Shown here in pieces: positions 16,534 through 24,210 of a stretch of 64,000 bases of DNA (position 1 is its first letter; each line of letters starts with the position of its first letter). The notes beneath the pieces are model-generated. The model did not search any database. It had not been told where the DNA came from and was given only the letters and a program-made list of their open reading frames with translations. The translations under genes were made by a program, and so were the position numbers. Source of the DNA: an uncultured Clostridia bacterium (lineage in GTDB: Bacteria > Bacillota > Clostridia > TANB77 > CAG-508); the NCBI GenBank assembly GCA_944390285.1, contig CALXPN010000004.1, forward strand, positions 79,807 through 143,806. The letters run 5' to 3'.

Positions 16534-16707
16534 TTATAATTTTTTAACTATAATTTTTAATGCTTTTTCTCTCGGAAGCATAACTACATGTCCGCATCCA
16601 CAACATTTTAATTTAAAATCAACACCTATTCTTGTTATTTCCCATTCTTTACTGCCACACGGATGTTGTTTTTTTGTTTTTACTATATCTCCTATATTAT
16701 ATTCCAT
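16534..16707 (-). CDS. DUF951 (YyzM-like) small zinc-ribbon-type protein
   Basis: A 57-residue protein recognised by 'KKQHPCGSKEWEITRIGVD' (residues 12-30) and 'KCCGCGHVVMLPR' (34-46): the conserved K-HPCGS, C-GCG and MLPR positions of DUF951. The cysteines could hold a metal ion. In many Firmicutes this gene lies between parB-type genes, ychF and rpsF near the replication origin. It is too short for usual ORF cut-offs. Its start has AAAGG at a somewhat long distance. Confidence 0.85.
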   Translation of the reverse strand: MEYNIGDIVKTKKQHPCGSKEWEITRIGVDFKLKCCGCGHVVMLPREKALKIIVKKL

Positions 16708-16741
16708 AATTTATAATTACCTTTCAATTTCTGTATATTAC

Positions 16742-16798
16742 GCTGTTTTTATTTTGGAAGTAACCCTCTTTACTTTGAGGGCAACTTCCAAAAACAGC
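16742..16798. repeat. long GC-richer hairpin downstream of an orphan gene
   Basis: GCTGTTTTT, TTGGAAGT and CCCTC pair with GAGGG, ACTTCCAA and AAAACAGC (57 bases in all, two small bulges). It follows the 16811-17128 gene. Unlike the other terminators here it has no T tract outside the stem, although internal T runs could serve. Confidence 0.6.
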
Positions 16799-16810
16799 TG
16801 AGGTCAAGAA

Positions 16811-17128
16811 TCATCGGATACACACAACACCAGTTACCTGGTATCGTGTTCTTGTAACATTAGTCTTTATTTCCCTATCGGGAAATTTTCTGCTTAAATA
16901 CTTATCCAGCTTTCCAGCTAACATCTTTTCATACGCAGTATCCAAGACATCTTTTGTTACAAGATTTTTCCCGGTATAGTCTTTGATTACTAATTGAATT
17001 ACAAGCTGTCTTTCATACTGATCTCGTTCATCGTTCTCTTTTCCTTTTATTACCGGTTTTACCTTCTTCTTGCTCCGAAAACTCCAAAATTTTCGAAGAC
17101 TCCGAAAAAATGATTTTAGCTTCTTCAT
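16811..17128 (-). CDS. 105-residue basic protein, not recognised
   Basis: The first 27 residues are very rich in Lys, Arg, Phe and Ser ('MKKLKSFFRSLRKFWSFRSK'). A predicted alpha/beta part follows ('RQLVIQLVIKDYTGKNLVT', 'NVTRTRYQVTGVVCIR'). I know no homologue. AGGAGGTAAAAAA precedes the ATG and a full consensus promoter lies upstream. Codon choice is less AT-biased than that of the flanking gltX and DUF951 genes. It belongs with the other stand-alone foreign-looking genes of the window. DNA or membrane binding could be guessed from the basic N-terminus, without further support. Confidence 0.6.
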   Translation of the reverse strand: MKKLKSFFRSLRKFWSFRSKKKVKPVIKGKENDERDQYERQLVIQLVIKDYTGKNLVTKDVLDTAYEKMLAGKLDKYLSRKFPDREIKTNVTRTRYQVTGVVCIR

Positions 17129-17171
17129 TTTTTTACCTCCTAATAAGCTGTTGTCTACGGACTACATATAT

Positions 17172-17200
17172 ATTATACCATAATTTTACAATCTAAACAA
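17172..17200 (-). promoter_or_regulatory. sigma-A promoter for the 16811-17128 gene
   Basis: TTGTTT (17195-17200), 17 bases, TATAAT (17172-17177). Confidence 0.7.
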
Positions 17201-17235
17201 CCAAAATTCATTGAAAAACAAGGCTTTAAAAGAAA

Positions 17236-17268
17236 AAATACAGGACTTATTTAAATAAGCCTGTATTT
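17236..17268 (-). terminator. terminator of gltX
   Basis: AAATACAGGCTTATTT pairs with AAATAAGTCCTGTATTT (one mismatch) just past the gltX stop and is followed by TTTTTTC on the minus strand. Confidence 0.8.
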
Positions 17269-17273
17269 TTTTA

Positions 17274-18905
17274 TTATATTCTTTTCATTATTTCATCTTT
17301 TCCTAAAACCTGCAAAATCTCATAAAGATCTGGTGTATTACTTTTACCTGTGATTTTTATTCTTATAACAGTACTTACATCTCCTACATGACCTTTATAT
17401 GCATCTGGATTTGCTTTATATTCTTTTACTTCTCTTGCATATCCTAATTCCTCTGATAAATCTTTTATTTTATTAAACCAAGTTTGTTTATCATCATTCT
17501 CATTATAATAATTTTCAAAATATAATTTTATAATTTTTTCTATTTCTGATTTATCATTTATTTTTTGATATTCAAATTCCTCATTTTTATTAAACTTTTC
17601 TGGATACATATAATAGATTATATCTTTTACATCAGACCATTTTGCAATATCTTTTCTTGGTTTTACATTTCCTCTTTCTATTCCTAAAACTTTTAAAGAA
17701 TATTCTTTATTTTTTAACATTTCTAAAAGTTCAGTATCATATTCTTCTGCCCATTTATATGCTTCTTCATAAACCTCTTCTGCTGAATATCTTGATATAA
17801 CATTTTTAGATACATCAAGCATTTTTACCATATCAAACAAAGCACCACTTACACCCATTTTCTTTAAATCAAAATCAAAATCATACATTGATTTTTCTGG
17901 ATTTTGTTTTCTCCAAATTTCAAAATTAGAATTTGCTATATTCATTAAATATTCTAGAACAGCTTGTTTTGGAATACCTTCTTCTTTATAATAACTTACT
18001 GCAGCTTCTGGATCTTTTCTTTTACTTAATTTACGTTTAGAACCACCTTCTTGTTTCATAAGTGCTGCTGTATGTGCATATTTAGGAGCTTTAAATCCTA
18101 AAACATAAAATAATTGTAAATGAAGTGGAATTGATGCAACCCATTCATCTCCTCTAGTAACTAATGTTGTTCCCATTAAATGATCATCTATCGCATGTGC
18201 GAAATGATATGTTGGAAGTCCATCTGATTTTATTATTACTATATCTTGGTCATTCTCTGGAAACTCTATACTACCTTTAATAACATCTTTATGTCTTATT
18301 TTTTTATCTGGATTTCCTGGAGATTTAAATCTTATAATATATGGATCTCCATTTTTTATTTTTTCTATTGCCATATCCACTGGCATATTTCTACATTTTG
18401 TCCATCTTCCATAATATCCTGTTCTTTCTTTTGCTTTTTCTTGATTTTCTCTAATCTTGTCTAAATCTTCTGCTGAACAAAAACATGGATATGCATTTCC
18501 TTCTTCTAGTAATTTTTTTGCATAAGATTGATAAATATCTTTTCTCTTACTTTGCATATATGGTCCATAATTTCCATTATCTGTTCCATCTAAATTTATT
18601 GTTTCATCTGGATATACATCATAATCTTTTAAAGATTGTAAAATTTGTATAGAAGCATTTTCTATTTCTCTTTTTTGATCTGTATCTTCTATTCTAACAT
18701 AAAATACTCCATTTGTTTGTTTTGCTAATTTTTTTGCTATTAAACTTTGATATATTCCACCAATATGAACAAAGCCAGTAGGACTTGGTGCATATCTCAT
18801 AACTTGTGCTCCTTCTGGTAATTCTCTTTTAGGATATTTTTCTTCATAATATTTATAACCTTTAACATTTGGAAATATTAAATTTGCTAAATCTTTATTA
18901 TCCAT
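17274..18905 (-). CDS. gltX: glutamyl-tRNA synthetase
   Basis: A 543-residue class I synthetase. The HIGH-type motif is 'PSPTGFVHIGG' (about 41-51) and the KMSKS-type motif is 'KRKLSKRKDP' (about 291-300). The roughly 30-residue extension before the catalytic core and the overall length fit the longer clostridial GltX group. 'TRGDEWVASIPLH' is the usual loop before KMSKS. It may also charge tRNA-Gln (non-discriminating) when glutaminyl-tRNA synthetase is absent; this cannot be decided here. Monocistronic with its own terminator. Confidence 0.96.
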   Translation of the reverse strand: MDNKDLANLIFPNVKGYKYYEEKYPKRELPEGAQVMRYAPSPTGFVHIGGIYQSLIAKKLAKQTNGVFYVRIEDTDQKREIENASIQILQSLKDYDVYPDETINLDGTDNGNYGPYMQSKRKDIYQSYAKKLLEEGNAYPCFCSAEDLDKIRENQEKAKERTGYYGRWTKCRNMPVDMAIEKIKNGDPYIIRFKSPGNPDKKIRHKDVIKGSIEFPENDQDIVIIKSDGLPTYHFAHAIDDHLMGTTLVTRGDEWVASIPLHLQLFYVLGFKAPKYAHTAALMKQEGGSKRKLSKRKDPEAAVSYYKEEGIPKQAVLEYLMNIANSNFEIWRKQNPEKSMYDFDFDLKKMGVSGALFDMVKMLDVSKNVISRYSAEEVYEEAYKWAEEYDTELLEMLKNKEYSLKVLGIERGNVKPRKDIAKWSDVKDIIYYMYPEKFNKNEEFEYQKINDKSEIEKIIKLYFENYYNENDDKQTWFNKIKDLSEELGYAREVKEYKANPDAYKGHVGDVSTVIRIKITGKSNTPDLYEILQVLGKDEIMKRI

Positions 18906-19034
18906 AATTATATAATTATTCCTTTCTAAAATAATTTTTATACTTTATATACTATATCATAATTATACTAATATTTTCAAGTTTTTAAAAATAAAGTTAT
19001 TAAAATTAATTATTTATTTTTATAAAAGTAAAAA

Positions 19035-19061
19035 GGCAGTATAGCTTGCGCTATAACTGCC
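19035..19061 (-). terminator. terminator of the 19067-19789 gene
   Basis: GGCAGT and TAGC pair with GCTA and ACTGCC around TTGC. On the minus strand the stem is followed by TTTTTACTTTT. Confidence 0.85.
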
Positions 19062-19066
19062 CCTTT

Positions 19067-19789
19067 TTAAACTAAGCCCCAGCATGGGACAACTGGAATA
19101 CATTTGAATGCTAGAATCATAAGTAGTGTAACCCAGATAGGGATAGCCATACATATGATTATAACAATCTGTTCCATGATAAGATTCAATCTGTCATCTA
19201 ATCTTTCATGGTTTTCAAATACCACTATTTCCTCTACCCTCTCTAGAATATCCATTACAAAAATGGTGCCTTTCCGAGGTGAGAAGAAATAGTTCTTCCT
19301 TGCCCATGAATTAAAGCAAAGCATCCAAATAATACAAGCTACAATAGAAAAAACAATGTCTACTGTAAGCTGATCCATTTGGATTGCTCTTCCATACTCA
19401 ATTGCTTGAGAGCTTTCCCATTTATAGGACTTTACAATATATGCAATTACTCCTACAAAAGGGCATATAGCCCACATTAAGCTTTTGAGTATTCTCCGGA
19501 GCTTTATCCTTGTTTTTTTTGTTATCAGTCTCCAGACCTCAAGAAGAGTTATCCAGATCCCGATAGTTTCTCTCGCAATTAATATGATTCCAAGGCCAAT
19601 CATATTAAAAAATAGCGAGATGAAAAATGCCGCTACCGCATGTAATACTAATCTTACACACGGTATCATGAGCCATCCTGAAGCTCCTCCATATGCCCCT
19701 GCACACATAAATAAAGCGCCAAGGATAAAAAAAGTTTCTGTTGGATTTGCTTTAAGATAACTCACGATCTCCTTAATTGTTTTTTTCAT
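19067..19789 (-). CDS. multi-helix membrane protein, not recognised
   Basis: A 240-residue membrane protein with about six hydrophobic segments (for example near 16-35, 39-75, 105-120, 145-165 and 210-235) and short charged loops. I use ATG 19789, preceded by GAGGGGACAGT; a TTG ten codons upstream is open but has no ribosome site. No family is recognised. A sampled line has about 37% GC and much use of GC-ending codons, unlike gltX and the HAD gene beside it. It has a private promoter whose -35 box lies inside the end of the HAD gene, and a private terminator. Confidence 0.7.
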   Translation of the reverse strand: MKKTIKEIVSYLKANPTETFFILGALFMCAGAYGGASGWLMIPCVRLVLHAVAAFFISLFFNMIGLGIILIARETIGIWITLLEVWRLITKKTRIKLRRILKSLMWAICPFVGVIAYIVKSYKWESSQAIEYGRAIQMDQLTVDIVFSIVACIIWMLCFNSWARKNYFFSPRKGTIFVMDILERVEEIVVFENHERLDDRLNLIMEQIVIIICMAIPIWVTLLMILAFKCIPVVPCWGLV

Positions 19790-19835
19790 ACTGTCCCCTC
19801 TCTCTTTCGACTTTTTCAAATTGCTACATGTATTT

Positions 19836-19864
19836 ATTATATCATAAATTTACATAATTTTCAA
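19836..19864 (-). promoter_or_regulatory. sigma-A promoter for the 19067-19789 gene
   Basis: TTGAAA (19859-19864), 17 bases, TATAAT (19836-19841). The -35 box and spacer overlap the last codons of the HAD gene. Confidence 0.7.
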
Positions 19865-20537
19865 TTTTGCTTAATTCTTCAAAAATATTATTAAAATCTC
19901 TTAAAATTATGTAATCTTTTACATCACATATTTTTTTATCTCTTCTTCCATCAAAATCAAATAAAATAGATTTCATATTTACTTTATTTGCAACTAAAAT
20001 ATCTCTTGATTTATCATCACCAATCATTATACATTCATTTGGCTTAGCATTTAGTTCATTTAAAATTTTTTCTAGTGATTTTTTAAATGGTTTACTTCCA
20101 TATTTATCTGCACCAAAAACTTTTTTAAAATATTTTAAATATCCAATATTTTTTAATCTTTCCTCTTGAGCTATTGTAAAATAATTTGTATAAACATACA
20201 AATTATACTTTGAAGCTAATTTTTCTATTATTTCTTTTTGTATCAAAATTTCTTTTGTCCAATATTTTCCAGCAACCTTCAATAGTTCATCTATTAACTT
20301 TATTTCATACTTGGTTTCTAATTTTTTATTTATAAAATCTAACATATCTTTTTTATTATAATACATATTTTGTTCTGTAAGAGATTTATCATATTCATCA
20401 ATTACCACATATATTTTATAATATTTTTCTTCATTATATCCACAGTTTTTCAATGCTTCTTTATAAGTTTGGCTATCTTTTTTATCATCATCTTTTATAA
20501 TTGTATTATCTAAATCAAATATTAAATTTTTTATCAT
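19842..20537 (-). CDS. HAD-superfamily hydrolase (YjjG-like)
   Basis: A 231-residue haloacid dehalogenase-type phosphatase. Motif I 'IFDLDNTIIKDD' holds the nucleophile Asp9 and Asp11. Motif II is the Thr/Asn in 'YVYTNYF', motif III the Lys in 'YGSKPFKKS', and motif IV 'MIGDDKSRDI'. The helical cap between motifs I and II and the order of motifs fit subfamily IA, close to YjjG-type nucleotidases acting on pyrimidine nucleoside monophosphates. The true substrate is not predictable. CCTCC complement seven bases upstream supports the ATG. It follows RNase J after a terminator. Confidence 0.85.
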   Translation of the reverse strand: MIKNLIFDLDNTIIKDDDKKDSQTYKEALKNCGYNEEKYYKIYVVIDEYDKSLTEQNMYYNKKDMLDFINKKLETKYEIKLIDELLKVAGKYWTKEILIQKEIIEKLASKYNLYVYTNYFTIAQEERLKNIGYLKYFKKVFGADKYGSKPFKKSLEKILNELNAKPNECIMIGDDKSRDILVANKVNMKSILFDFDGRRDKKICDVKDYIILRDFNNIFEELSKIENYVNL

Positions 20538-20567
20538 ACAATCCTCCTATTTTTTTCTATTAAAATA

Positions 20568-20602
20568 AGTAATACCAAGGTAGTTAATTCCTTGGTATTA
20601 CT
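20568..20602 (-). terminator. terminator of the RNase J gene
   Basis: AGTAATACCAAGG pairs perfectly with CCTTGGTATTACT around a nine-base loop. The minus strand continues TTATTTTAAT. Confidence 0.75.
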
Positions 20603-20610
20603 ATATTTTA

Positions 20611-22662
20611 TTAAACTTCCATAATAATTGGTAAAATCATCGGATTTCTTTTTGTTTTTTGGAAAATATAGTCTTTTAAAGAATCTCTAATTGTTGATTT
20701 TATAGTAGTCCAATCTGTTATGTGATTTTCTTCACATCTCATTAATTCAACTTCTATTAAGCTTTTTACTTCTTCCATTAAATTTTCAGATTCTCTTACA
20801 TAAACAAAACCTCTTGAAATTACATCTGGACCTGCAACAACATTTCCTTTATGATCCATTGTTAGAACTGCTATAATTAATCCATCTTGTGATAAATGTT
20901 GTCTATCTCTTAAAACTATATTACCTACATCTCCAACACCTAATCCATCAACAAAAACTTTACCTACTTGAACAGAACCTGTTAATTTTGCTTCGTTTTC
21001 ATTTAACTCTAATACTCTGCCATTTTTTAATAAAATAATATTTTCTTCAGGAATTCCCATAAGTTCTGCTGTATGTTTGTGTGCAATCAATTGTCTATAT
21101 TCACCATGAACTGGTATGAAAAATTTTGGTCTTACCAAAGATAACATTAATTTTTGCTCCTCTTGGCAAGCATGTCCTGAAACATGAACATCTGCCAAAG
21201 CACTATATACTACCTCTGCACCAATTTTCATTAAATCATCAATTACTTTTGATACAAATTTTTCATTACCTGGAATAGGGGTAGCAGAAATTATAACTAA
21301 ATCATTTGAATTTATATTAACTTTTCTATGCTCACCATTTGCCATACGAGTTAAAGCAGACATTGGCTCTCCCTGGCTTCCTGTAGTGATTATAACTAAT
21401 TGGTCATCTGTATAATTTTTTATCATATCTACATCTATAAAAACATTTTTTGGAGCTTTTACATATCCAAGTTCTACAGAAGTAGTTATCATATTTATCA
21501 TACTTCTTCCACATACAGCGATTTTTCTATTATTAGCAACTGCAGAATTTACTATTTGTTGAATTCTATGCATATTTGAAGCAAAAGTTGCTATTACTAT
21601 TCTTTTCTTACAATTTAAAAATAGTTTATCAAAAACTTCTCCAACAGTACTTTCAGACATTGTGTAACCTTTTCTTTCTGAGTTAGTACTATCTGAAAGT
21701 AAAGCTAAAACACCTTTATTTCCAAGCTCTGCTAAACGACCTAAATCAATTTTTTGGTCATCTATTGGAGTATAATCTATTTTAAAATCTCCTGTGTGTA
21801 CTATTGTTCCAACTGGTGTATGAATTGCAAGTGCAACAGCATCAGGTATACTATGACAGCTTCTTATAAATTCTACTTTCATTTTACCAAGTGTTACTGT
21901 TTCACCTTGTTTTACTACATTTAATTTTGCTGTTTTTAATAACTTATGTTCTTCAAGTTTATTTGCAATTAATCCAATTGTTAATTTTGTTGCATAAATT
22001 GGTATATTTATTTTTTTCAACAAGTATGCTATTGAACCAATATGATCTTCATGACCATGTGTTATAACAAGTCCTCTTATTTTATCTTTATTTTTTTCTA
22101 AATAAGTAAAATCTGGAATTACTAAATCTATACCAAGCATATCTTCTTCTGGAAATGCAACACCACAATCTACTAATACTATATCATTTCCATATTCAAA
22201 TACAGTAATATTTTTTCCGATTTCTTCTATACCACCTAATGGTATTATTTTTAAATTTTCTGGTTTGAATCTAAAGCCTTCTTTTAGAGCTGTTATCTCC
22301 TCTTTTTTTACAAGACTTTTTTGTTTATTCTTTTTTATTACAGGCATTTTTTCTTCTTGTCTTAATAATGCATTTTTTCTAATTGGTGCTCCTATATATT
22401 CATCTTTATTTTCATTGTTTTGTACTTTTACAGATTTTTTTACTTTAGATTTTCCTCCTATTTTTTGAGTTTTAGCAATCTTATTTAGATTATTAATAGA
22501 ATTCTTTCCTTTTTTTACTGCTTTTTCTAGCTTTTTATTTTGATTATTTTTCTTTGTTTTGTTTATTGTTTTCTTTTTTGATTTTATAATTTTTGAATCT
22601 TGTTTTATTTGATTAGCCTTTTTTTCTTTTGCAATATTATTTTCCTCCATTTTTATTTGCAT
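20611..22662 (-). CDS. rnj: ribonuclease J with a Lys-rich N-terminal extension
   Basis: A 683-residue beta-CASP metallo-beta-lactamase nuclease, 5'-exo and endonuclease of mRNA decay and rRNA maturation. The metal motif 'THGHEDHIG' is at 201-209 and is followed by 'HTGDFKID' and 'SDSTNSERKG'. 'IPVHGEYRQLIAH' and the C-terminal domain complete the family layout. Typical RNase J is about 555 residues; here the first 130 residues form a low-complexity tail of Lys, Asn and Gln, probably disordered and possibly RNA-binding. The ribosome site AAGGAAAGGAG is unusually far (about 20 bases) from the first ATG. The leader is about 395 bases long and contains a terminator-like hairpin. Confidence 0.95.
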   Translation of the reverse strand: MQIKMEENNIAKEKKANQIKQDSKIIKSKKKTINKTKKNNQNKKLEKAVKKGKNSINNLNKIAKTQKIGGKSKVKKSVKVQNNENKDEYIGAPIRKNALLRQEEKMPVIKKNKQKSLVKKEEITALKEGFRFKPENLKIIPLGGIEEIGKNITVFEYGNDIVLVDCGVAFPEEDMLGIDLVIPDFTYLEKNKDKIRGLVITHGHEDHIGSIAYLLKKINIPIYATKLTIGLIANKLEEHKLLKTAKLNVVKQGETVTLGKMKVEFIRSCHSIPDAVALAIHTPVGTIVHTGDFKIDYTPIDDQKIDLGRLAELGNKGVLALLSDSTNSERKGYTMSESTVGEVFDKLFLNCKKRIVIATFASNMHRIQQIVNSAVANNRKIAVCGRSMINMITTSVELGYVKAPKNVFIDVDMIKNYTDDQLVIITTGSQGEPMSALTRMANGEHRKVNINSNDLVIISATPIPGNEKFVSKVIDDLMKIGAEVVYSALADVHVSGHACQEEQKLMLSLVRPKFFIPVHGEYRQLIAHKHTAELMGIPEENIILLKNGRVLELNENEAKLTGSVQVGKVFVDGLGVGDVGNIVLRDRQHLSQDGLIIAVLTMDHKGNVVAGPDVISRGFVYVRESENLMEEVKSLIEVELMRCEENHITDWTTIKSTIRDSLKDYIFQKTKRNPMILPIIMEV

Positions 22663-23057
22663 ATTAATTTTAAAACTAATATACTTCTCTCCTTTCCTTT
22701 TAATTTCCGTATCTATTTAATTTATATTTTAAGTTTATATTTCAAGGCATTTTTATATAATATTTTACCAATAAATTTTTTTCATATACAAAAATAGCCT
22801 ACTATATAATAAAGTAGACTCATAGAAAATATTTTACACACCTTTTTACAATTCATAAAAACATAAGTTTAAAAAAACTTATGCATTATTTCTATATTTT
22901 TTAATATTTATACACGCACACCTAAAATTAAACAAAAACAAAATTTGTTTTCATTTTTAATTAAAAAATATATTTAATTTTCCGCACATTTTTTACTTTA
23001 ATATTTTCCGAACTACTTAATTTAAACTTTTATTTTTTATAAATCTCATTAATACTG
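22663..23057 (-). promoter_or_regulatory. long 5' leader of RNase J with an internal terminator-like hairpin
   Basis: From the expected transcription start near 23057 to the start codon there are about 395 bases without a normal gene. Inside, AGTCTACT pairs with AGTAGGCT (22796-22820) and is followed by ATTTTTG, an intrinsic-terminator layout. Farther upstream are the palindrome ATAAGTTTTTTTAAACTTAT (about 22862-22883) and a second AT hairpin. A 24-codon frame without a ribosome site (22782-22856) spans the terminator. Attenuation or autoregulation is an inference. Confidence 0.5.
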
Positions 23058-23063
23058 CTATAT

Positions 23064-23092
23064 ATTATAATATTTATACTCAAAAATGTCAA
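23064..23092 (-). promoter_or_regulatory. consensus sigma-A promoter for RNase J
   Basis: TTGACA (23087-23092), exactly 17 bases, TATAAT (23064-23069): both boxes match consensus. Confidence 0.9.
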
Positions 23093-23109
23093 GTTCTCTA
23101 AAAAGGAAA

Positions 23110-23135
23110 AAGCCCCGCTGTCATCAGCAGGGCAC
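23110..23135 (-). terminator. terminator of the 23194-23481 gene
   Basis: GCCCTGCTG pairs with CAGCGGGGC (one mismatch), followed on the minus strand by TTTTTCCTTTTT, only 18 bases before the RNase J -35 box. Confidence 0.85.
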
Positions 23136-23193
23136 CCAAATAAGACGACTTTAAACTTGCTATTATGTCATCTTTTCAGGATTTTCCCGAGGT

Positions 23194-23481
23194 TCACTCT
23201 TCCAAGAGAATTACTCTCTGCATTTTCACTCCATTTCCAGAGAGTTTTTCCTTGGTCATTTTCCGTACAGATTCGAGAAGGTCTTCAAAGACTCCTTCAT
23301 GTCCCAAAACCTCTGAAACAATATAGTAACCGTTATCGCGCTCGATACCAATTACTCTTTTTTCAGAAGTTTTGTTAAGGTCTTTCACTCGCTTTTGAAA
23401 GTCCTTTTTGTCATTTGGGGACAGAAATAAAACTTTGAAATTTCTCCCCTCTGTCCGATTTGTCCGTGCGTCGTTGTTCAT
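23194..23481 (-). CDS. 95-residue hydrophilic protein, not recognised
   Basis: A soluble alpha/beta protein beginning 'MNNDARTNRTEGRNFKVLF', with 'EKRVIGIERDNGYYIVSEVL' in the middle. AAGGAGG stands seven bases before the ATG. No family recognised. The sampled line has about 42% GC. The size, layout and the phrase 'KVLFLSPNDKKDFQKRVKDLN' faintly recall the next gene ('FFDKEMESDFRKKIRQFN', then 'VFVIEKPNGVFEL'), so the two small genes may be diverged paralogues of one unknown family. Own promoter and terminator. Confidence 0.65.
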   Translation of the reverse strand: MNNDARTNRTEGRNFKVLFLSPNDKKDFQKRVKDLNKTSEKRVIGIERDNGYYIVSEVLGHEGVFEDLLESVRKMTKEKLSGNGVKMQRVILLEE

Positions 23482-23521
23482 TTTAGAACCTCCTTATTGT
23501 AATAAATTTTCTGTAATATTT

Positions 23522-23551
23522 ATTATAACACTTTTAAAGCCTATTTGTCAA
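23522..23551 (-). promoter_or_regulatory. sigma-A promoter for the 23194-23481 gene
   Basis: TTGACA (23546-23551), 18 bases, TATAAT (23522-23527). The -35 box abuts the terminator of the neighbouring unit. Confidence 0.8.
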
Positions 23552-23582
23552 AAAAAGAACCCTTTGCTAAAAGCAAAGGGAC
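23549..23582 (-). terminator. terminator of the 23639-24049 gene
   Basis: CCCTTTGCT pairs perfectly with AGCAAAGGG (23560-23580) and is followed by TTCTTTTTTTG on the minus strand. Confidence 0.85.
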
Positions 23583-23638
23583 AGAAAATACTCCAAATAA
23601 AAATGCTTATTCTTGTTTTTTTTCTGTTTTTTCACACT

Positions 23639-24049
23639 TTATGCAGTTTCCTTGTTGGGAAATTGTGTGACTTTCGGTGAGTTATCAGCAGTAACCTCTT
23701 CAGAATTAGGCTTAAGCTTATTTGCTACTTCTCTAAATTGCTTTTCGCAATCAAATTCCTTTAAAGCACAAACAACTTTATTCTTCAATTCTGAACTACA
23801 ATACTCCTGGAACAAACTATTCCATAGAGCATCGCATTCTTCAGACTCAGAAGTTTTTCCTAATACTGAGTATACTTTTAAATACGTGCTTAGTCCTTCT
23901 GAATCTGGCAACCATTTCTGGAGTTCAAAAACTCCGTTCGGCTTTTCAATAACAAACACTTTATATGTCTTGCTATTAAATTGCCTTATCTTCTTCCGAA
24001 AATCACTTTCCATTTCCTTATCAAAAAATTTCAAGAAAAACGTTGCCAT
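23639..24049 (-). CDS. 136-residue protein, not recognised
   Basis: A soluble charged protein beginning 'MATFFLKFFDKEMESDFRKK', with a central Cys-containing region ('SEECDALWNSLFQEYCSSEL') and a Pro/Thr-rich C-terminal tail. AGGAGGTACACAC precedes the ATG. It resembles the 95-residue neighbour in its first 50 residues (an Asp/Lys-rich helix followed by a V-x-V-I-E strand). No known family. It has a perfect consensus promoter and its own terminator, and its codon choice is unlike that of the ROK and RNase J genes on either side. Confidence 0.65.
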   Translation of the reverse strand: MATFFLKFFDKEMESDFRKKIRQFNSKTYKVFVIEKPNGVFELQKWLPDSEGLSTYLKVYSVLGKTSESEECDALWNSLFQEYCSSELKNKVVCALKEFDCEKQFREVANKLKPNSEEVTADNSPKVTQFPNKETA

Positions 24050-24087
24050 GTGTGTACCTCCTGTCTAATTTTTTTTGGCTATCTTTA

Positions 24088-24116
24088 ATTATACCATAAG
24101 CAACACTTTATGTCAA
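24088..24116 (-). promoter_or_regulatory. consensus sigma-A promoter for the 23639-24049 gene
   Basis: TTGACA (24111-24116), 17 bases, TATAAT (24088-24093). Confidence 0.88.
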
Positions 24117-24120
24117 TTTG

Positions 24121-24166
24121 TAAAAAGCACACCCCCTTCTCTTAAAAAGAGTTGGAGTTTGTGCTC
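24121..24166 (-). terminator. terminator downstream of the ROK gene
   Basis: AGCACA, CTCC and CTCTTTTTAAGAG pair in a long hairpin (24126-24165) that on the minus strand ends GTGTGCTTTTTAC. It insulates the promoter at 24088-24116 from the pilus operon. Confidence 0.8.
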
Positions 24167-24210
24167 TTTCAAAATTATTTTGTAGGTTACAGCTCTTTTG
24201 GAAACAATTT

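Noticed and set aside
23613..24068. 151-codon plus-strand frame opposite the 136-residue gene
   Set aside because: The minus-strand gene has a consensus promoter, AGGAGG site and terminator; the plus frame has none and is rich in Ser/Phe/Leu as expected for an antisense frame.
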